Source: Marsupella aquatica (taxonomy: Eukaryota; Marchantiophyta). From it: a stretch of 64,000 nucleotides of DNA. Below the pieces are notes generated by a model. It saw only the letters and a list, made by a program, of their open reading frames with translations. It was not told the DNA's origin and searched no databases. The stretch spans positions 3,844,001 to 3,908,000 of the forward strand of contig OZ316891.1 of the NCBI GenBank assembly GCA_973895155.1, written 5' to 3'. Position numbers and translations under genes: made by a program. Shown here piece by piece: positions 11,034 through 21,784 of this stretch. Each line of letters begins with the position of its first letter. Positions within the stretch are counted from its first letter, which is position 1.

Positions 11034-14000
11034 CTAATGCTTGGTTGGACTTCTCAACCCATAAGCTGCGGACTTTTGTCGACTCCTAGATTCAAGAACC
11101 TCGAGCTCCTGGAGCATTACATATACTATGCTTAGTAAGGACTTTTTCCCATCCGCCCGAGGCTTGAAGAGTTCAAAACGATGTGCCGTATGACTCTGCA
11201 CGTTAGCCAGGTGACTTGGGAACTCTTGTGGGTTTTGAGCTACGTTTGGCTTCATGATCCTGTCAGCCTCGGTGAGCCCTTGTGCTGTGATTAAAGCCTT
11301 TGGGTTATGTTGTGGCATGGCGTTTAGTACAGGTGTGGGATTCCCTGAACTCTTATTCAACCTTTCAACTTGAGATTGTAGCATTTGCTCTATCGTTTGA
11401 AACTGGTTAGTAGATTGGTAGTTGACACCCATACCTTCAGCCTGTTCTGAAGAATTTTCGTCTTGCTCTCCCTCCTCGTCTGCCTCTTCAATCTGCTGTA
11501 AATCGTCGGATTCACCTTCCTCGACTCCAGCTTCTCCACCGTCTTCGTCAGACTCCTGAGCATTACTCTCGGAGTCCTGTTGTGATTCATCGTCATTTTC
11601 CACAGGTACCTGGCTTTGTCTCCGGCCCATCGAAGCTCTCCTGCTCATTCTTCTGCCACCCATGGTCGATCTTCTCGACGACCGTCGGCTTTCGAAAGAA
11701 TTCATTGGTACTTGGATTGAATAGCCAGGCACCAATGGTCCAGGCATTTGAGCAAAAGAACCCAATTGTCCAGCAAACGGACTAAAATTATCTTGTTGTC
11801 CTGGAATTTGACTAAAACTGCCCTGTTGTCCAGGAATCATGCTAAAACTCCCAGGTTGTCCAGAAATCTGACTAAAACTCCCAGGCTGTCCAGGAAACTG
11901 ACTGAAACTCCCAGGTTGTCCAGAAATCTGACTAAAACTCCCAGGTTGTCCAGAAATCTGATTAAAATTCCCAGTTTGTCCAGAAATCTGATTAAAATTC
12001 CCAGGCAGTCCAGGAATCTGACCATAACCAGGTGCCTGAGCAGAAGTTTCGTCGGCCCGTACTGGCATTGAATTCAGTAGTTGAGTGACCGAATTCATGC
12101 TGTTCAACAGCTGAGTTATGGAGGCCATGCGATCTTCATAGGACATGCCGACAGGTTGAGGTGGCGGAACTGACTTCCTACGAGACTGCCTCCCCCGTAA
12201 ACTGCTTGATGCGGATGCATCGAAACAGCCAGATTCTGGACTCCGCGAGCTTACGCTGACAGACCATCCATCTCGAGATCCATCTGCACTCCCTGAAGAC
12301 GAAGATGGCGGTCTGTTTCGGGACCTGCGACTCTTCGACCTGCTTTGCGATCGGATCTTGCAGCACAACTCTGCCTGAGTCTTGTCCAGAATCTCCAGCG
12401 CATTCCTTGCGTCGGTCGCTACCTTTTCTGCATAGCACTCCTGTGGACTCAACGACACACGTGATGGAAACCGGGAACTTGACCTCAACGGTTCTTCAGA
12501 GCTTTCACTCAAGGACGACGACTCTCCCTCTTTAGCACAACGTGCGTTCATTTCCTCTTGTACAGCATCTTGCACAGCCTTTTGGATGCGCAGTTGTTGC
12601 TGCACAGCCTGTTCCACAAAACTTCGAATGCTCGAGTTCGTCGCGCCCTTTCTGCACCGAGGAGAAGTGCTTCTCCCACTCCCAGTCGTTCTGGCAGCAG
12701 ATGTATTGAAACTCACCATAGATGCCTTACTTGAACCATAAGCATTTGAATCAGTCCGCTCATTGAAGACAGTTTTATCCCGGTAACCTGTAGGGTTCAC
12801 CGAATCCAAATACCCTTCGAGCGAGTCTCGAGGTAAACTTTTCCAAGATTTAAGTGTTCTTTCATTGACTGACATACTTTCCATCTGTCGATGTAACGAG
12901 CCATCATTTTTAGGATCAGGTTTCCTCTGAAAAGGTTCTGTAAAGCTTGATGACCTTATCGAAAGACGTTTCCGTTTGCATCCCGTCCGGGGGTCCAGAG
13001 AACGTATATCATCACTAGGGTCTAGAGAAACGGACGAACTTCTCAATGGAGGTTCCAGTGGATCGAAAGTCTCACAATCGTGCTCTGAACATGAGTCGAA
13101 AGAAACTGAGCTACATTGAGCCTCCTCCTCTTCCACCTGCTGCTGCTTGAGCTGTTCAAGTTGCTGCTTCTGGTTCTGGAGTTGCTGCTGTTGCATCAGG
13201 AGCTGCTGCTGTTGTTGCTGCTGTTGGAATTGTTGCTGCTGTTGCTGGAATTGGTGCTGCTGTTGGAGTTGTTGTTGCTGTTGGAGTTGTTGTTGCTGCT
13301 TCTGGAGCTCCTGCTGCTGCTCCTCCAGCATCTTCATTTTTTGCTGCTGTTCATCCATCATCTTCATTTGCTGCTGCAGTTCTTCCTGCATCTCCATTTG
13401 CTCCTGCTCCTGCTGCTGAAGCAACTCATTTTCCAAAGGACAGCGGTCCACATTAATCACAGCAGCCAGACCTCGGGGAGCACACTTTTGAATTTGGAAC
13501 TCTATGTCCGGCGGCATTCTGGGACCAAGCACAGTCGCTAGACCCTGAGGTACAGCTTTTCTACATCTGTGATTAACCTTGAAGTTCTCCAGATTTGAAG
13601 GATTGTACAAGTTTGGAGTAGGGTTCAGAACCCTGAGCCTCTCCAAGGATCGATTCTTTGATACACACATCCTACCTTGCAGTCCCTCGTTTACTAGTGG
13701 ACCTATCTGACTGGAGCAACCTTCAGAAGGTCCCATCTGCTGACCCCTCTGAAGTGCTGTTCGAATGCTTGTGGCAGCATCCAATGCATTGAAGTAACGA
13801 TTTTGAGTCGGATAGAACTGTTGACCCGGACAATTAATAAACCCCTCGCAGTTCCCCAGGTCAGCACATGGCTCACAAACAATTCGTTGAGTGTCATGGC
13901 AACAACTCTCAGGTCTAGCTTTTAGTGGTGAACTCTCACAACTCCTGTGTGCTCCAAGATCCAGCCTCGGCTCACAATGTTCGGAGCATGATTGTATAAG

Positions 14001-14348
14001 ATTTCGGGAGCTGTAGCTCCGGTTGAGCCCATGTTTTTGTCTCCTCATTGCTATGAGGCGATCTGGGAAGACTGTGGCGGCAAATTTGAAGGCGGTATTA
14101 TCTTGACTGCCATCGCTGCCACCAACTGCTACTCCACCATATTGGCACTTTGAAGAATTTGTAGGTAGAATGGTGGCCCTGTCAAAGGAACGAGAGCAAG
14201 TCAGACCCCTTTCACACAGTGCATTGAACCCTGGATCTGCAAAACATGCCTCGAAACGGATGGCCTCATGGTTGTCACTCATCTGAGTTCTAACATCAGA
14301 TGCTATTTCTGCAGGTTTGTACTTCGTTAATATGTGCCTTCGCACCAT
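11034..14348 (-). CDS. Large low-complexity protein, unknown family
   Basis: A 1104-codon uninterrupted ORF from the first in-frame ATG at 14348; the ORF opens after a stop just upstream. Order of features: a cysteine-containing N-terminal third (CSEHCE, ESCCHD, CEPCADLGNCEGF); a short internal repeat near residues 265-305 (KAVPQGLATVLGP / KCAPRGLAAVINV); a Gln/Glu/Met-rich coiled coil at about 305-410 with long Q runs; Ser/Arg-rich segments (SRSKSRRSRNRP); a decapeptide repeat of PGSFSQISGQ type at about 770-865; a basic patch (RRSSRRSTMGGRRMSRR); an acidic stretch at about 915-980; and an ordinary C-terminus. No catalytic domain is visible. Length and codon-compatible repeats argue that it is translated. 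The coiled coil suggests self-association and the SR and acidic tracts a scaffold or nucleic-acid-associated role, but that is inference. Upstream introns cannot be excluded. Confidence 0.7.
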   Translation of the reverse strand: MVRRHILTKYKPAEIASDVRTQMSDNHEAIRFEACFADPGFNALCERGLTCSRSFDRATILPTNSSKCQYGGVAVGGSDGSQDNTAFKFAATVFPDRLIAMRRQKHGLNRSYSSRNLIQSCSEHCEPRLDLGAHRSCESSPLKARPESCCHDTQRIVCEPCADLGNCEGFINCPGQQFYPTQNRYFNALDAATSIRTALQRGQQMGPSEGCSSQIGPLVNEGLQGRMCVSKNRSLERLRVLNPTPNLYNPSNLENFKVNHRCRKAVPQGLATVLGPRMPPDIEFQIQKCAPRGLAAVINVDRCPLENELLQQQEQEQMEMQEELQQQMKMMDEQQQKMKMLEEQQQELQKQQQQLQQQQQLQQQHQFQQQQQQFQQQQQQQQLLMQQQQLQNQKQQLEQLKQQQVEEEEAQCSSVSFDSCSEHDCETFDPLEPPLRSSSVSLDPSDDIRSLDPRTGCKRKRLSIRSSSFTEPFQRKPDPKNDGSLHRQMESMSVNERTLKSWKSLPRDSLEGYLDSVNPTGYRDKTVFNERTDSNAYGSSKASMVSFNTSAARTTGSGRSTSPRCRKGATNSSIRSFVEQAVQQQLRIQKAVQDAVQEEMNARCAKEGESSSLSESSEEPLRSSSRFPSRVSLSPQECYAEKVATDARNALEILDKTQAELCCKIRSQSRSKSRRSRNRPPSSSSGSADGSRDGWSVSVSSRSPESGCFDASASSSLRGRQSRRKSVPPPQPVGMSYEDRMASITQLLNSMNSVTQLLNSMPVRADETSAQAPGYGQIPGLPGNFNQISGQTGNFNQISGQPGSFSQISGQPGSFSQFPGQPGSFSQISGQPGSFSMIPGQQGSFSQIPGQQDNFSPFAGQLGSFAQMPGPLVPGYSIQVPMNSFESRRSSRRSTMGGRRMSRRASMGRRQSQVPVENDDESQQDSESNAQESDEDGGEAGVEEGESDDLQQIEEADEEGEQDENSSEQAEGMGVNYQSTNQFQTIEQMLQSQVERLNKSSGNPTPVLNAMPQHNPKALITAQGLTEADRIMKPNVAQNPQEFPSHLANVQSHTAHRFELFKPRADGKKSLLSIVYVMLQELEVLESRSRQKSAAYGLRSPTKH
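11750..12030 (-). repeat. 30-bp coding minisatellite in the large ORF
   Basis: About nine 30-bp units encode PG(S/N)F(S/N)QI(S/P)GQ. The unit is a multiple of three, so copy-number change keeps the frame. Central units are nearly identical (CCAGGTTGTCCAGAAATCTG in plus orientation) and outer ones degenerate, as expected from slippage or unequal exchange. The antisense strand is also open, which is a by-product of the repeat. Confidence 0.9.
13130..13430 (-). repeat. CAG/CAA-rich tract encoding poly-Gln coiled coil
   Basis: The plus strand reads as CTG/TTG-rich triplets. In the minus frame they give runs of Gln mixed with Leu, Glu, Met and Lys. Mixed CAG and CAA codons suggest that it is not a simple recent expansion. 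The plus-strand Leu/Cys-rich ORFs here are shadows. Confidence 0.9.
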
Positions 14349-14360
14349 GTCTATTGTCAA

Positions 14361-17300
14361 TGTCAGTGAAAGGGTTTTCTATTATGACCGTTGTCGCTGC
14401 GTGACTCAATATGGCGTCCACACTTTTGTGGGGAGCAAAGAGGTCATTGTGCGTTGCTCTTTACAGATAAATGGATGTTGTGTGTAGACAATTAATGTGC
14501 AATCTGATCACTGGATGCAAAATGCCGGGCAACGTGCTGATGTCGTACCGAGCTCATGCAGAAGCAACCAAAAACTCGCTCATGACCATCAAACCTAGTG
14601 CGATGTAGGGCGTACACTCCTTTCGATGGACTTTTTGGGACCGGACCAGATGATTGTAGTGGCGGTCTCGGAGAGAACAAGCATTCAGCAGATCGCAGCC
14701 TGATCACCATAGCCAGGGTACTTAAGCAAAAATCTTGCAGCATTAGAAGGGTGCAGATCTTGTCTATTGTCCAAAATCCGTGCATTTGTGGGGGTCGTAT
14801 GCTGCTGTATTTCTCTTTCTCTAATCTTATAATTAACGCAATGGCGCACTCTTGATTCAATTTCTGCATTGTGATTTCGCATAGCTCGAGAAGCAAGCAA
14901 TTGTCAAATCAGTTATTCACTGATGTAAAACTGGATGGTCTCAACACTGACAGCACGAATAGTCATGGCCTTCATCCTTTCGGATTCCCAAGCGTATGTG
15001 AATACGAAGCCGTTGGTCATGCGCATCCTTCTGGAATGCTATCTTGCCGAATCAATTTCGTACTTATTAAATTTTTGTCTGGTGCTATCTTGCCGAATCA
15101 GTGTCGTACTTATTAAATGTTTCTCTGGTGTGGAATCTACACCCCTACTACCTTGCATCTTTTCTCTGGGCCTTAATCTGGGCCTTAGGAGTGTCCGAGG
15201 ACCTATGGTACCCATCAAGCTGCAGCCTGTCTCCAGGCACTTTGCACCAACATCTCTCATTGGCTAATTAAAGGATTTGAGGGGATGACGAAGCTCAAAA
15301 TGACGGAACTGCACAGCCCAATGCCAAGAGCTGAAATTTATTCAATTGTGTCCCATTTCCTAGTTTGTCTCTTGTAAGGCCATGCAAAATTATTTCGACC
15401 TGGGTTTGGCTACCACGAATTAAATTGATGGTTTTTTGGACACAGGTTTGGTGGATGTTTGGATATTAAGCTTTGTTGATATCATGGTCTTTGAACCAGG
15501 GTCTGATACTTTGATGAGAATGTGCAGTACCTTGATGACAATATTAGTCAATCTAGATATGGCAAACATGGCAACCTGGCTACTAACCATGTGTCTACTA
15601 CCAGATCCTAAACCCTAACCATAACTAATGATGAAAAAAGTGATTGCATACATGATTAGCACTCAGCTCACGATCGAACGCATACCTGAGGAATGAATTT
15701 GAGAGATGGAACCACCACAGGTGCAGATTGATTGATTCCTAAGGTCAACTTGATAAAGTTTCCCCAATCTTGCTTCCTTTAAGGCAAATAAATTTGTTGT
15801 CTATTAGGTTTCATGAAGCGAGGCCAACCTGTTTTGCACCCTCCCATGATGTTCTGCCAAATTAGAGGGTGAAACATTGGAACTACTAATTGTGTTGTTG
15901 ATCTCGAATCCGTCAAGCGAAGCCTGTCAAATTTGAGGTACTAAGTCCCTCCAAGTAGATAGTCGCGTCCTTTCAAGTGCAAATCTCAAAGATACCTTTT
16001 CAATACTGAAACTGGTTAGAAGAAAGTCCCCTCTTTAAGTAACCTCAAATGTGAATTTGCACGGATTTTGGTGCACAACCCGACTACTCCACTATTGATA
16101 TATGTTGTATTGATCCTGGTACCATTTAGTTGTTGACTTCTTTCTTGGGGGTTGTGCAACACCAAACCTTGGTCTTGAGCACAAATTAGATTTCACATTA
16201 GAGCAAATTAAGTAGTTTCTCAATATGGCAATTGTGAAACACAAGCACATCCCCAAGTGATATTACCATCTCTTTGGATGTCCACAAATGGGAGATTTTG
16301 CTCAAAGAACACAGGCTGGAGTGAAGGGATATGACCTCTAAGTCATCTTGGGAGAGTCACTGGTGATTACTAAAGGGACTAAAGGAACGACAGTGGGGAG
16401 CTAAGGGCTGAAAGAGTGATAAGGAAAAGTTGTCCAAGCAACCAAGGGGAATACTGGGCATCTTTCCTTAAAATTGTGGCTGGGGATTAATGAAATGGAG
16501 TTGAGGCTAATTTGGAGTAGAAGTAAGAAGTATTGATGAAACTGAATGGACAATTTGAACATTTTTAAGCCACTTATGTCTTCATTCAAAATGGGTTTTG
16601 GCTGGACGAAATGGTTTTGAGCTTCAAGTTTTTGTTGTTCTTTAATTTGAAAGCTTGGTTACTGACCAGTCAATCACAATATAAGACAATTGAGCTGAAT
16701 TTGGAGTAAGCATATAAAGACTTTAAAAAGTCATGGAGATTTTGAAGAAATCTTCCCATGTCACCCTTGGTCAAAATGTGGTTGGGAATTCATCAGATGG
16801 ATTTGAGTCGAATTTGGGGTAGGAGTGAATAGGATTGAAAATTGGAGTCAGAAGCCATGTTTTCTAGTTTGTAAGGTCTTTTGTGTGATAAACATGGCAG
16901 AGAGGGAAGGGCAGGGACAGAGGGGCAGAGTAAGGTTTCAGTACATAGTCTTGATGAATTTGCTGACAACCCTCATCAGGCACTAATTTTATCGCAGGTC
17001 ACCCACGATGCGGACAATTGAACCTGACATGGTGTTTTCCTCTGAATTTGAGGAAAAGGCTCTGAAACAGAATACTCGTCAATTTGGTCTTCTCTGCTTC
17101 CATAATTCTTCTCGTGTCTGCTGACTCTTCTTCGTAGTGAAGTCAGTCACCGCCATCAATTGGACCCGTTGGTTCACTTCTTACTAAAAAGTGGCCCCGT
17201 CAACACTAGATGGGAGAGATTTGTTGCCAACGTCGGACAATTCGCACATACCTCTCTGTCTGACTCTGGATTCCTGCTCTCATTGTCAAAATGCTTAACA

Positions 17301-17874
17301 CCTTCGAAATTTGTTCGCCACTGCTAGTCAGAATGTTTCCCCCTCCCCCCGGAACATTGGTATTTGTCGACAAGACGGTCAAACAATCTCTTTTTACCTT
17401 GAATCAAGTCGACTGATCCACTCAATGTTGAAACATCCAAGATCGTTCGTCAACAGGGTTTCAGATCCGATTCGACATGCGTTCAAGGCAAACTGTCCGT
17501 GAAGACAATAAATCCAGCAGACACCTATATCAATTCAACTCAACACCTTAGATTGTCATCAATTCAGTTCACGAGATATTGGTCATGGGAGCAGGGGACG
17601 GACGTTACAGCTAGGGACGGAAGGAGAGAGGTCGATCGTGTTACTGTAGCATTCCCTGGTGTCTATTTCCTTCATTTGAAACAATCTACTCTGCTCGACT
17701 GCTCTGCTCTGATCCCCTCTGTCAGTTTGTGGTCCAGACAATTACAAACCTATAGGTCTCCCTCTTCAGCATTAAGGACGAAAAGCAAAGCATTGATTAA
17801 GCCATACCTAGCTGTCCGCTGCACACTTTTACTGACTCAGGTATTAGTTTAATTACTGGGGGCAAAACCATCTA
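14361..17874. other. Intergenic, one small tandem repeat
   Basis: The 5' flank of the large ORF lies at the start. A 46-bp direct repeat occurs at 15037-15128 (units start TGCTATCTTGCCGAATCA at 15037 and 15083). Otherwise only short ORFs without recognisable domains. Confidence 0.45.
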
Positions 17875-18040
17875 GTCATAAGTTGAGGAAAAGGGTTATG
17901 GTAGAGGAGATCACTGGGGTTGGGGAGGTCTTGAGTTTGAATCTTGCTAGAGTTGACAACATTCACCCCACCCAAAGTGAGGTTCATTCCTACCCTATTG
18001 GGACTTTGAAAAATCTTGAATTTGCCCAATTGCGTATGTG
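17875..18040 (+). mobile_element. SINE-like unit, tRNA-type head
   Basis: Polymerase III-like boxes: an A-box-like GGTTATGGTAGAGGAG near 17895 and a B-box-like GAGTTTGAATCTTG near 17931, about 25 bases apart. The body includes CACCCCACCCAAAGTGAGG, which matches a segment in the inverted neighbour at 18.06-18.27 kb. That shared body supports a common SINE family. Ends and target duplication were not resolved. Confidence 0.45.
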
Positions 18041-18059
18041 GGCAGCTGTGTACAGAAGA

Positions 18060-18268
18060 TTGAGTATAGTGGTGAAACATTCAGCCAGACTCTTCCCTGG
18101 AGTGTCATTTATGGCATTCTTCTAGTCCGCTGCCCGAGTCACAAAAGTTTGTCTTATCTCCACTTTTGGGGTGGGTATTGGTGTAAAAAGCTCTCACCAA
18201 GGAAGGTTACGAATCCGCAACCTCTGCCTTCCCACTCAGCTCAGCTACCCCTATGCCCTGAGCCTGCT
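18060..18268 (-). mobile_element. SINE-like unit, inverted relative of the previous one
   Basis: On the minus strand an A-box-like GGGGTAGCTGAGCTGAG and a B-box-like GCGGATTCGTAACC are followed by CCCACCCCAAAAGTGGAG. This body resembles the unit at 17.9 kb in the opposite orientation. The head is closer to a tRNA than in the first unit. Ends are approximate. Confidence 0.45.
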
Positions 18269-18545
18269 GTTAGAAAAATGAAGATCTATTTTTGGTATTT
18301 ATTTTAATAACTAATAAACATCCAGTCTGGGCAGCATCCTACAGGCAACAGACACAGACAGTCGTTAATGGCTTTCCAGGGACCCTAGCCCTGAATTTCC
18401 CCTGTGTCTGGATTGCTTCCATTTGGATCTGGTTAGCCATGCCCTCTGTCCATTCCTCTCTCCTAAGAGTGAGAAGGGAAGATGGAGAGAGGTTTTGATT
18501 TGAAAAGAGAGGCGGTTTGTCCACCAGAGAGAGGCTCCACTCTCA

Positions 18546-18929
18546 GAGCATCTTCAAGGTGTACACTATTTGCTTACTGTGTACATTAAATATAGCAGAA
18601 AAAGTCATCCACTTTTAGGTTTCTGTATATAGCAAAGATATATGTCAAAAAGCAAGTCCATTGGTTACTGGGTTTTTTAGTATGATCTCCTTACATATGC
18701 ACCCTTGAATGTTAATCATAGGATCTTGGAGAACCCACTAATAAATCCTGCATTCAGTCAATGCACTATAGAGCAACTCACATACACGTCCAGGAACCAA
18801 AAAAAACTCAATAAGTTAGACATGAATAGCTGTAAAGTAAACCGTTGGGGTTGTCTTTTTAGTTGACCTTAGTGGATTTGGTCAACATAGCTTTACAGTA
18901 GACCAACCCCGTAAGCAACGGAGATGCTC
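18546..18929. mobile_element. MITE-3 copy, ~384 bp
   Basis: Termini GAGCATCTTC... and ...GGAGATGCTC are inverted repeats. The interior shares GTACATTAAATA near the left end and GGTTTGGTCAACA-like sequence near the right end with the copy at 29219-29600, and the two lengths agree (384 and 382 bp). The right flank is TAA, while the left flank is TCA. A PIF/Harbinger-type origin (TWA target) is possible but unproven. No coding capacity. Confidence 0.65.
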
Positions 18930-19043
18930 TAAGCTATGGTGTGGAACCTAGAAAAGATCATCCTCGTAGTATATTAGTCAAGAGTAATAAAATAACCCCC
19001 TTAGTATATTAGTAGCCCTGTATTGTTGTTCGGCCTCTGTGAC

Positions 19044-19078
19044 CGCCCCTCTTCCCCCTCCCCCTCCCCCCCCCGCCC
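19044..19078 (-). other. G-rich tract with G-quadruplex potential
   Basis: The plus strand is almost pure C/T. The minus strand reads as runs of 3, 9, 5, 5 and 4 Gs separated by one to three bases, which fits the usual G4 pattern. The surrounding 18.93-19.68 kb is otherwise AT-rich intergenic DNA with no gene seen. Confidence 0.6.
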
Positions 19079-19677
19079 ATGGTGGAGCTCTGTATTTCCC
19101 CAAACACTCCACCATGGCCTTGTGGTGACAAATGGAAATTTTTGAGTTCATCTGACAAAAAGATATTTGGCTCAAACATATACAACCTTCTATTTAACAC
19201 AAGCATTAAGTTTGAGTTGTACATTGTGTTTGAGTTTTGACCCTAATGTGTTATACAGTAAGTATAGAAGACACTAATTGTGAATCATATGACAACTTCA
19301 ATATTCAACCACAAAGAAAATATTTGAACACAATGCCCATCTTCAAACACAATGGCATGCAAGTACCAAAAGTGAAATAAAAACTAATATTCCAACAAAA
19401 CTCCCTGGGTGCACTAGCATACTGCCATTTGACTACGCAGTGGCAAAATTTGTGTGTTGGCTCATCTCACATTGGGATTTTTTGGTTTTAATCTTCACTC
19501 ATCATGAATTTACTTTTTGTGAGTTTGTGCGCAAAATAGTTTTTGAGAAAAACACCAAAAGAACTCATACTCCAACAATTCACACATATTTTCATTAGCC
19601 AGGGGCTCTCTTAAGTAGAGTGAAATGTGACAAAGACCACTAAATTACATATAGAGTGGAGGCCCTAGTCCAAGATA

Positions 19678-20014
19678 TTTGGGGGGTTTCACTTCCACGA
19701 AAATGACACATCACGTGTGACAAAGTATATGATCATTTTATTGGTTCAAAGAGAAGACCTAAGAATTTTCTCAGAAGAACAATATGGTCTTTTAAATTCA
19801 ATTTTGAGACTTATAAGAACATTAGGGTCCTTCTAACCAATTTTTTAGAAGATTCCAAGAATATTCCAATTTTACTCTTATAAGTTTCAAAATTGGATTT
19901 AAAAGACCCTATTGTTCTTCTGAGAAAATTCTTAAGTCTTCCCTTCAAACCAATAAAATGACTCTATCTTTTATCACACGTGAGGTGCCATTTTCGTGAA
20001 AGTGAAACCCCAAG
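19678..20014. mobile_element. MITE-1 fold-back variant
   Basis: Both ends carry the same MITE-1 terminus (GGGGTTTCACTTCCACGA on the left and its reverse complement on the right). The two halves are about 145-bp inverted arms sharing CACGTGTGA, TTTTATTGGTT and TTCTCAGAAGAACAAT around a short loop, so the whole unit can form one long hairpin. Other copies have two different ends, so this is a rearranged derivative. The flanks AGATATTT and AGACAGTT match at 6 of 8 positions, a doubtful target duplication. Confidence 0.8.
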
Positions 20015-20664
20015 AGACAGTTTACCAATGTGCTTTGAGTTAAACAAAAACAAATTAAGGTGAGAACATTCACAATTTTTCAAAAACAACATGAGAGATA
20101 TTGTGAAAAGTTTGTATCCCCTGTCAGTCTAGGGGTCATATATATTAACACTTTGTTGACATGCTTGAATCAACAATCACAAAAAACAATTTCCAGTTCA
20201 AACAAAATTCATTTAGTCACCAAATAAATGTTGGGGTTTATAAAAAATAGCATTTTGTAGATTTATGGCGCCCCAAGTATGTAGTGTCGCCCTGTGCAAC
20301 AGAGGTAAGCTCAATGGCAACTATTATGTAAACAGTGTATTTTTTGGAGTACTACAAAATTACGGAATTTTTAGGATTTTGGACAGCCTACCACCCAAGG
20401 GGCCTGATCAAGCCCTCAATCCATCTTTGTGGTCAATCAAGTCCACAAGATGCTAAAGGGGGCCCTTTAAGTCCTTTCCTGAAACTCTTCTAGGGTAAAA
20501 TATCTTACCTGTTGTAAAATTTGTACTCTGATTGCCGGACTTTTCTAATCCAGCAATGTTCTAAATAATCCTGTCCAACAACTCTTTTTCTTTCTCAATT
20601 TGTGCAAGTTCAATTGAATCCAAAATCATGGGAAATATATATTATTTGGGGCTGAGCGACAGAT
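20015..20664. other. Intergenic, nothing recognised
   Basis: Short ORFs only. No repeat or transposon end that I can support. Confidence 0.4.
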
Positions 20665-20786
20665 TGGTCATTTTCGAACTGTAACTGGATTTGGTTTCTA
20701 CATACATTATTGGTCAAATATTGTTTGGTCATTTTCGAACTGTAACTGGATTTGGTTTCTACATACATTATTGGTCAAATATTGTT
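20665..20786. repeat. Perfect 61-bp tandem duplication
   Basis: Two copies begin TGGTCATTTTCGAACTGTAA at 20665 and 20726 with no difference that I can see, which suggests a recent duplication (or an assembly effect). Confidence 0.95.
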
Positions 20787-20879
20787 CTTGATATGTTGGA
20801 GATAATACGGACTTCTAGAATGGTTAAGTATATGATCATAATTTTTTAGGATTTGAAGTTTTTGATTTGAGAGTATCTA

Positions 20880-20938
20880 AATTTTGAATTCAATGTTGGA
20901 TATTCTTCCTATCCAACATTGACATTGAATTCAAAATT
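20880..20938. repeat. Short inverted repeat
   Basis: Left arm 20880-20901 (AATTTTGAATTCAATGTTGG...) pairs with 20911-20938. The right arm contains a 6-base duplication (ACATTG) that bulges from the stem. The loop is 9 bases. Confidence 0.9.
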
Positions 20939-21784
20939 CAAGTCCAGATAATACACTTTGTGTTTTTGGGTCACACTTCTCAACTGGTCTGTCACCGGCT
21001 GCATTAGGTCACTGAGTTAGGTCACTGAGTGCAGAGACATTGGGGCAACAACGATTTCAGAACTGATGAATTTGAATTATTTTCAAATACTTTTGTTACA
21101 TGACTAAAAACATACAGAAAATGCCAATACTCAAAATTAATATTCAATAGCCTTATGATTTTTATAATGCAAATGTCATTTATTATAACCCTTAGATTAG
21201 AAAACACGACTTATAAGAATTAATCCTAAAACATATTTGTGTGCATGTCTTTTCTTTACTACAGAAAAGTGGGGCCCTAGATATCTCATAGCAGCACCTA
21301 AAATCCTCATCATCTTCGTTGCAATTATGGTTTCATGGGTCAGACAAATAGATAGCAGGGTTCTGAATTGCTTCAGACCCCACCGGCATGGCCATGATCA
21401 CCTAAGTCTGACCCATGATCAATGCTAGAAACTTGTCTTGATGTACCACTAGCACATGCCCACTGGGCAAAAACTGCCATAACGTGGTGACTATAAGTGA
21501 TTTCCCTGAGCTACAAGATGCATCGTGAAGCTAGCAAAGAGCTTGACAAGTGCGTTGAGCTATTGTTGACGTGAGGTTTGAGGTCAGCACACAACAGGAA
21601 GACACCTTGCATAGAAAAAGAGTAACAGGGACTAAGTTCCCAATGGGACGAGTGTAGTACATATCAAAACAACCATGCATTGGCCATCATGAGAAATGTA
21701 TTATTTTACAAACTTATCCTTTCCATCCTTGATCAAGTCACATTCAAGAATGTGCTATAATCATTTTGAAAAGAGAATTTGCTG

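Noticed and set aside
11748-12071. 107-codon plus ORF with a repeated LSRNL motif
   Set aside because: Antisense shadow of the 30-bp coding minisatellite; open only because the repeat is a multiple of three.
13116-13541. 141-codon leucine-rich plus ORF and a Cys-rich one
   Set aside because: They are the antisense reading of the Gln-coding triplet repeat in the large minus-strand ORF.
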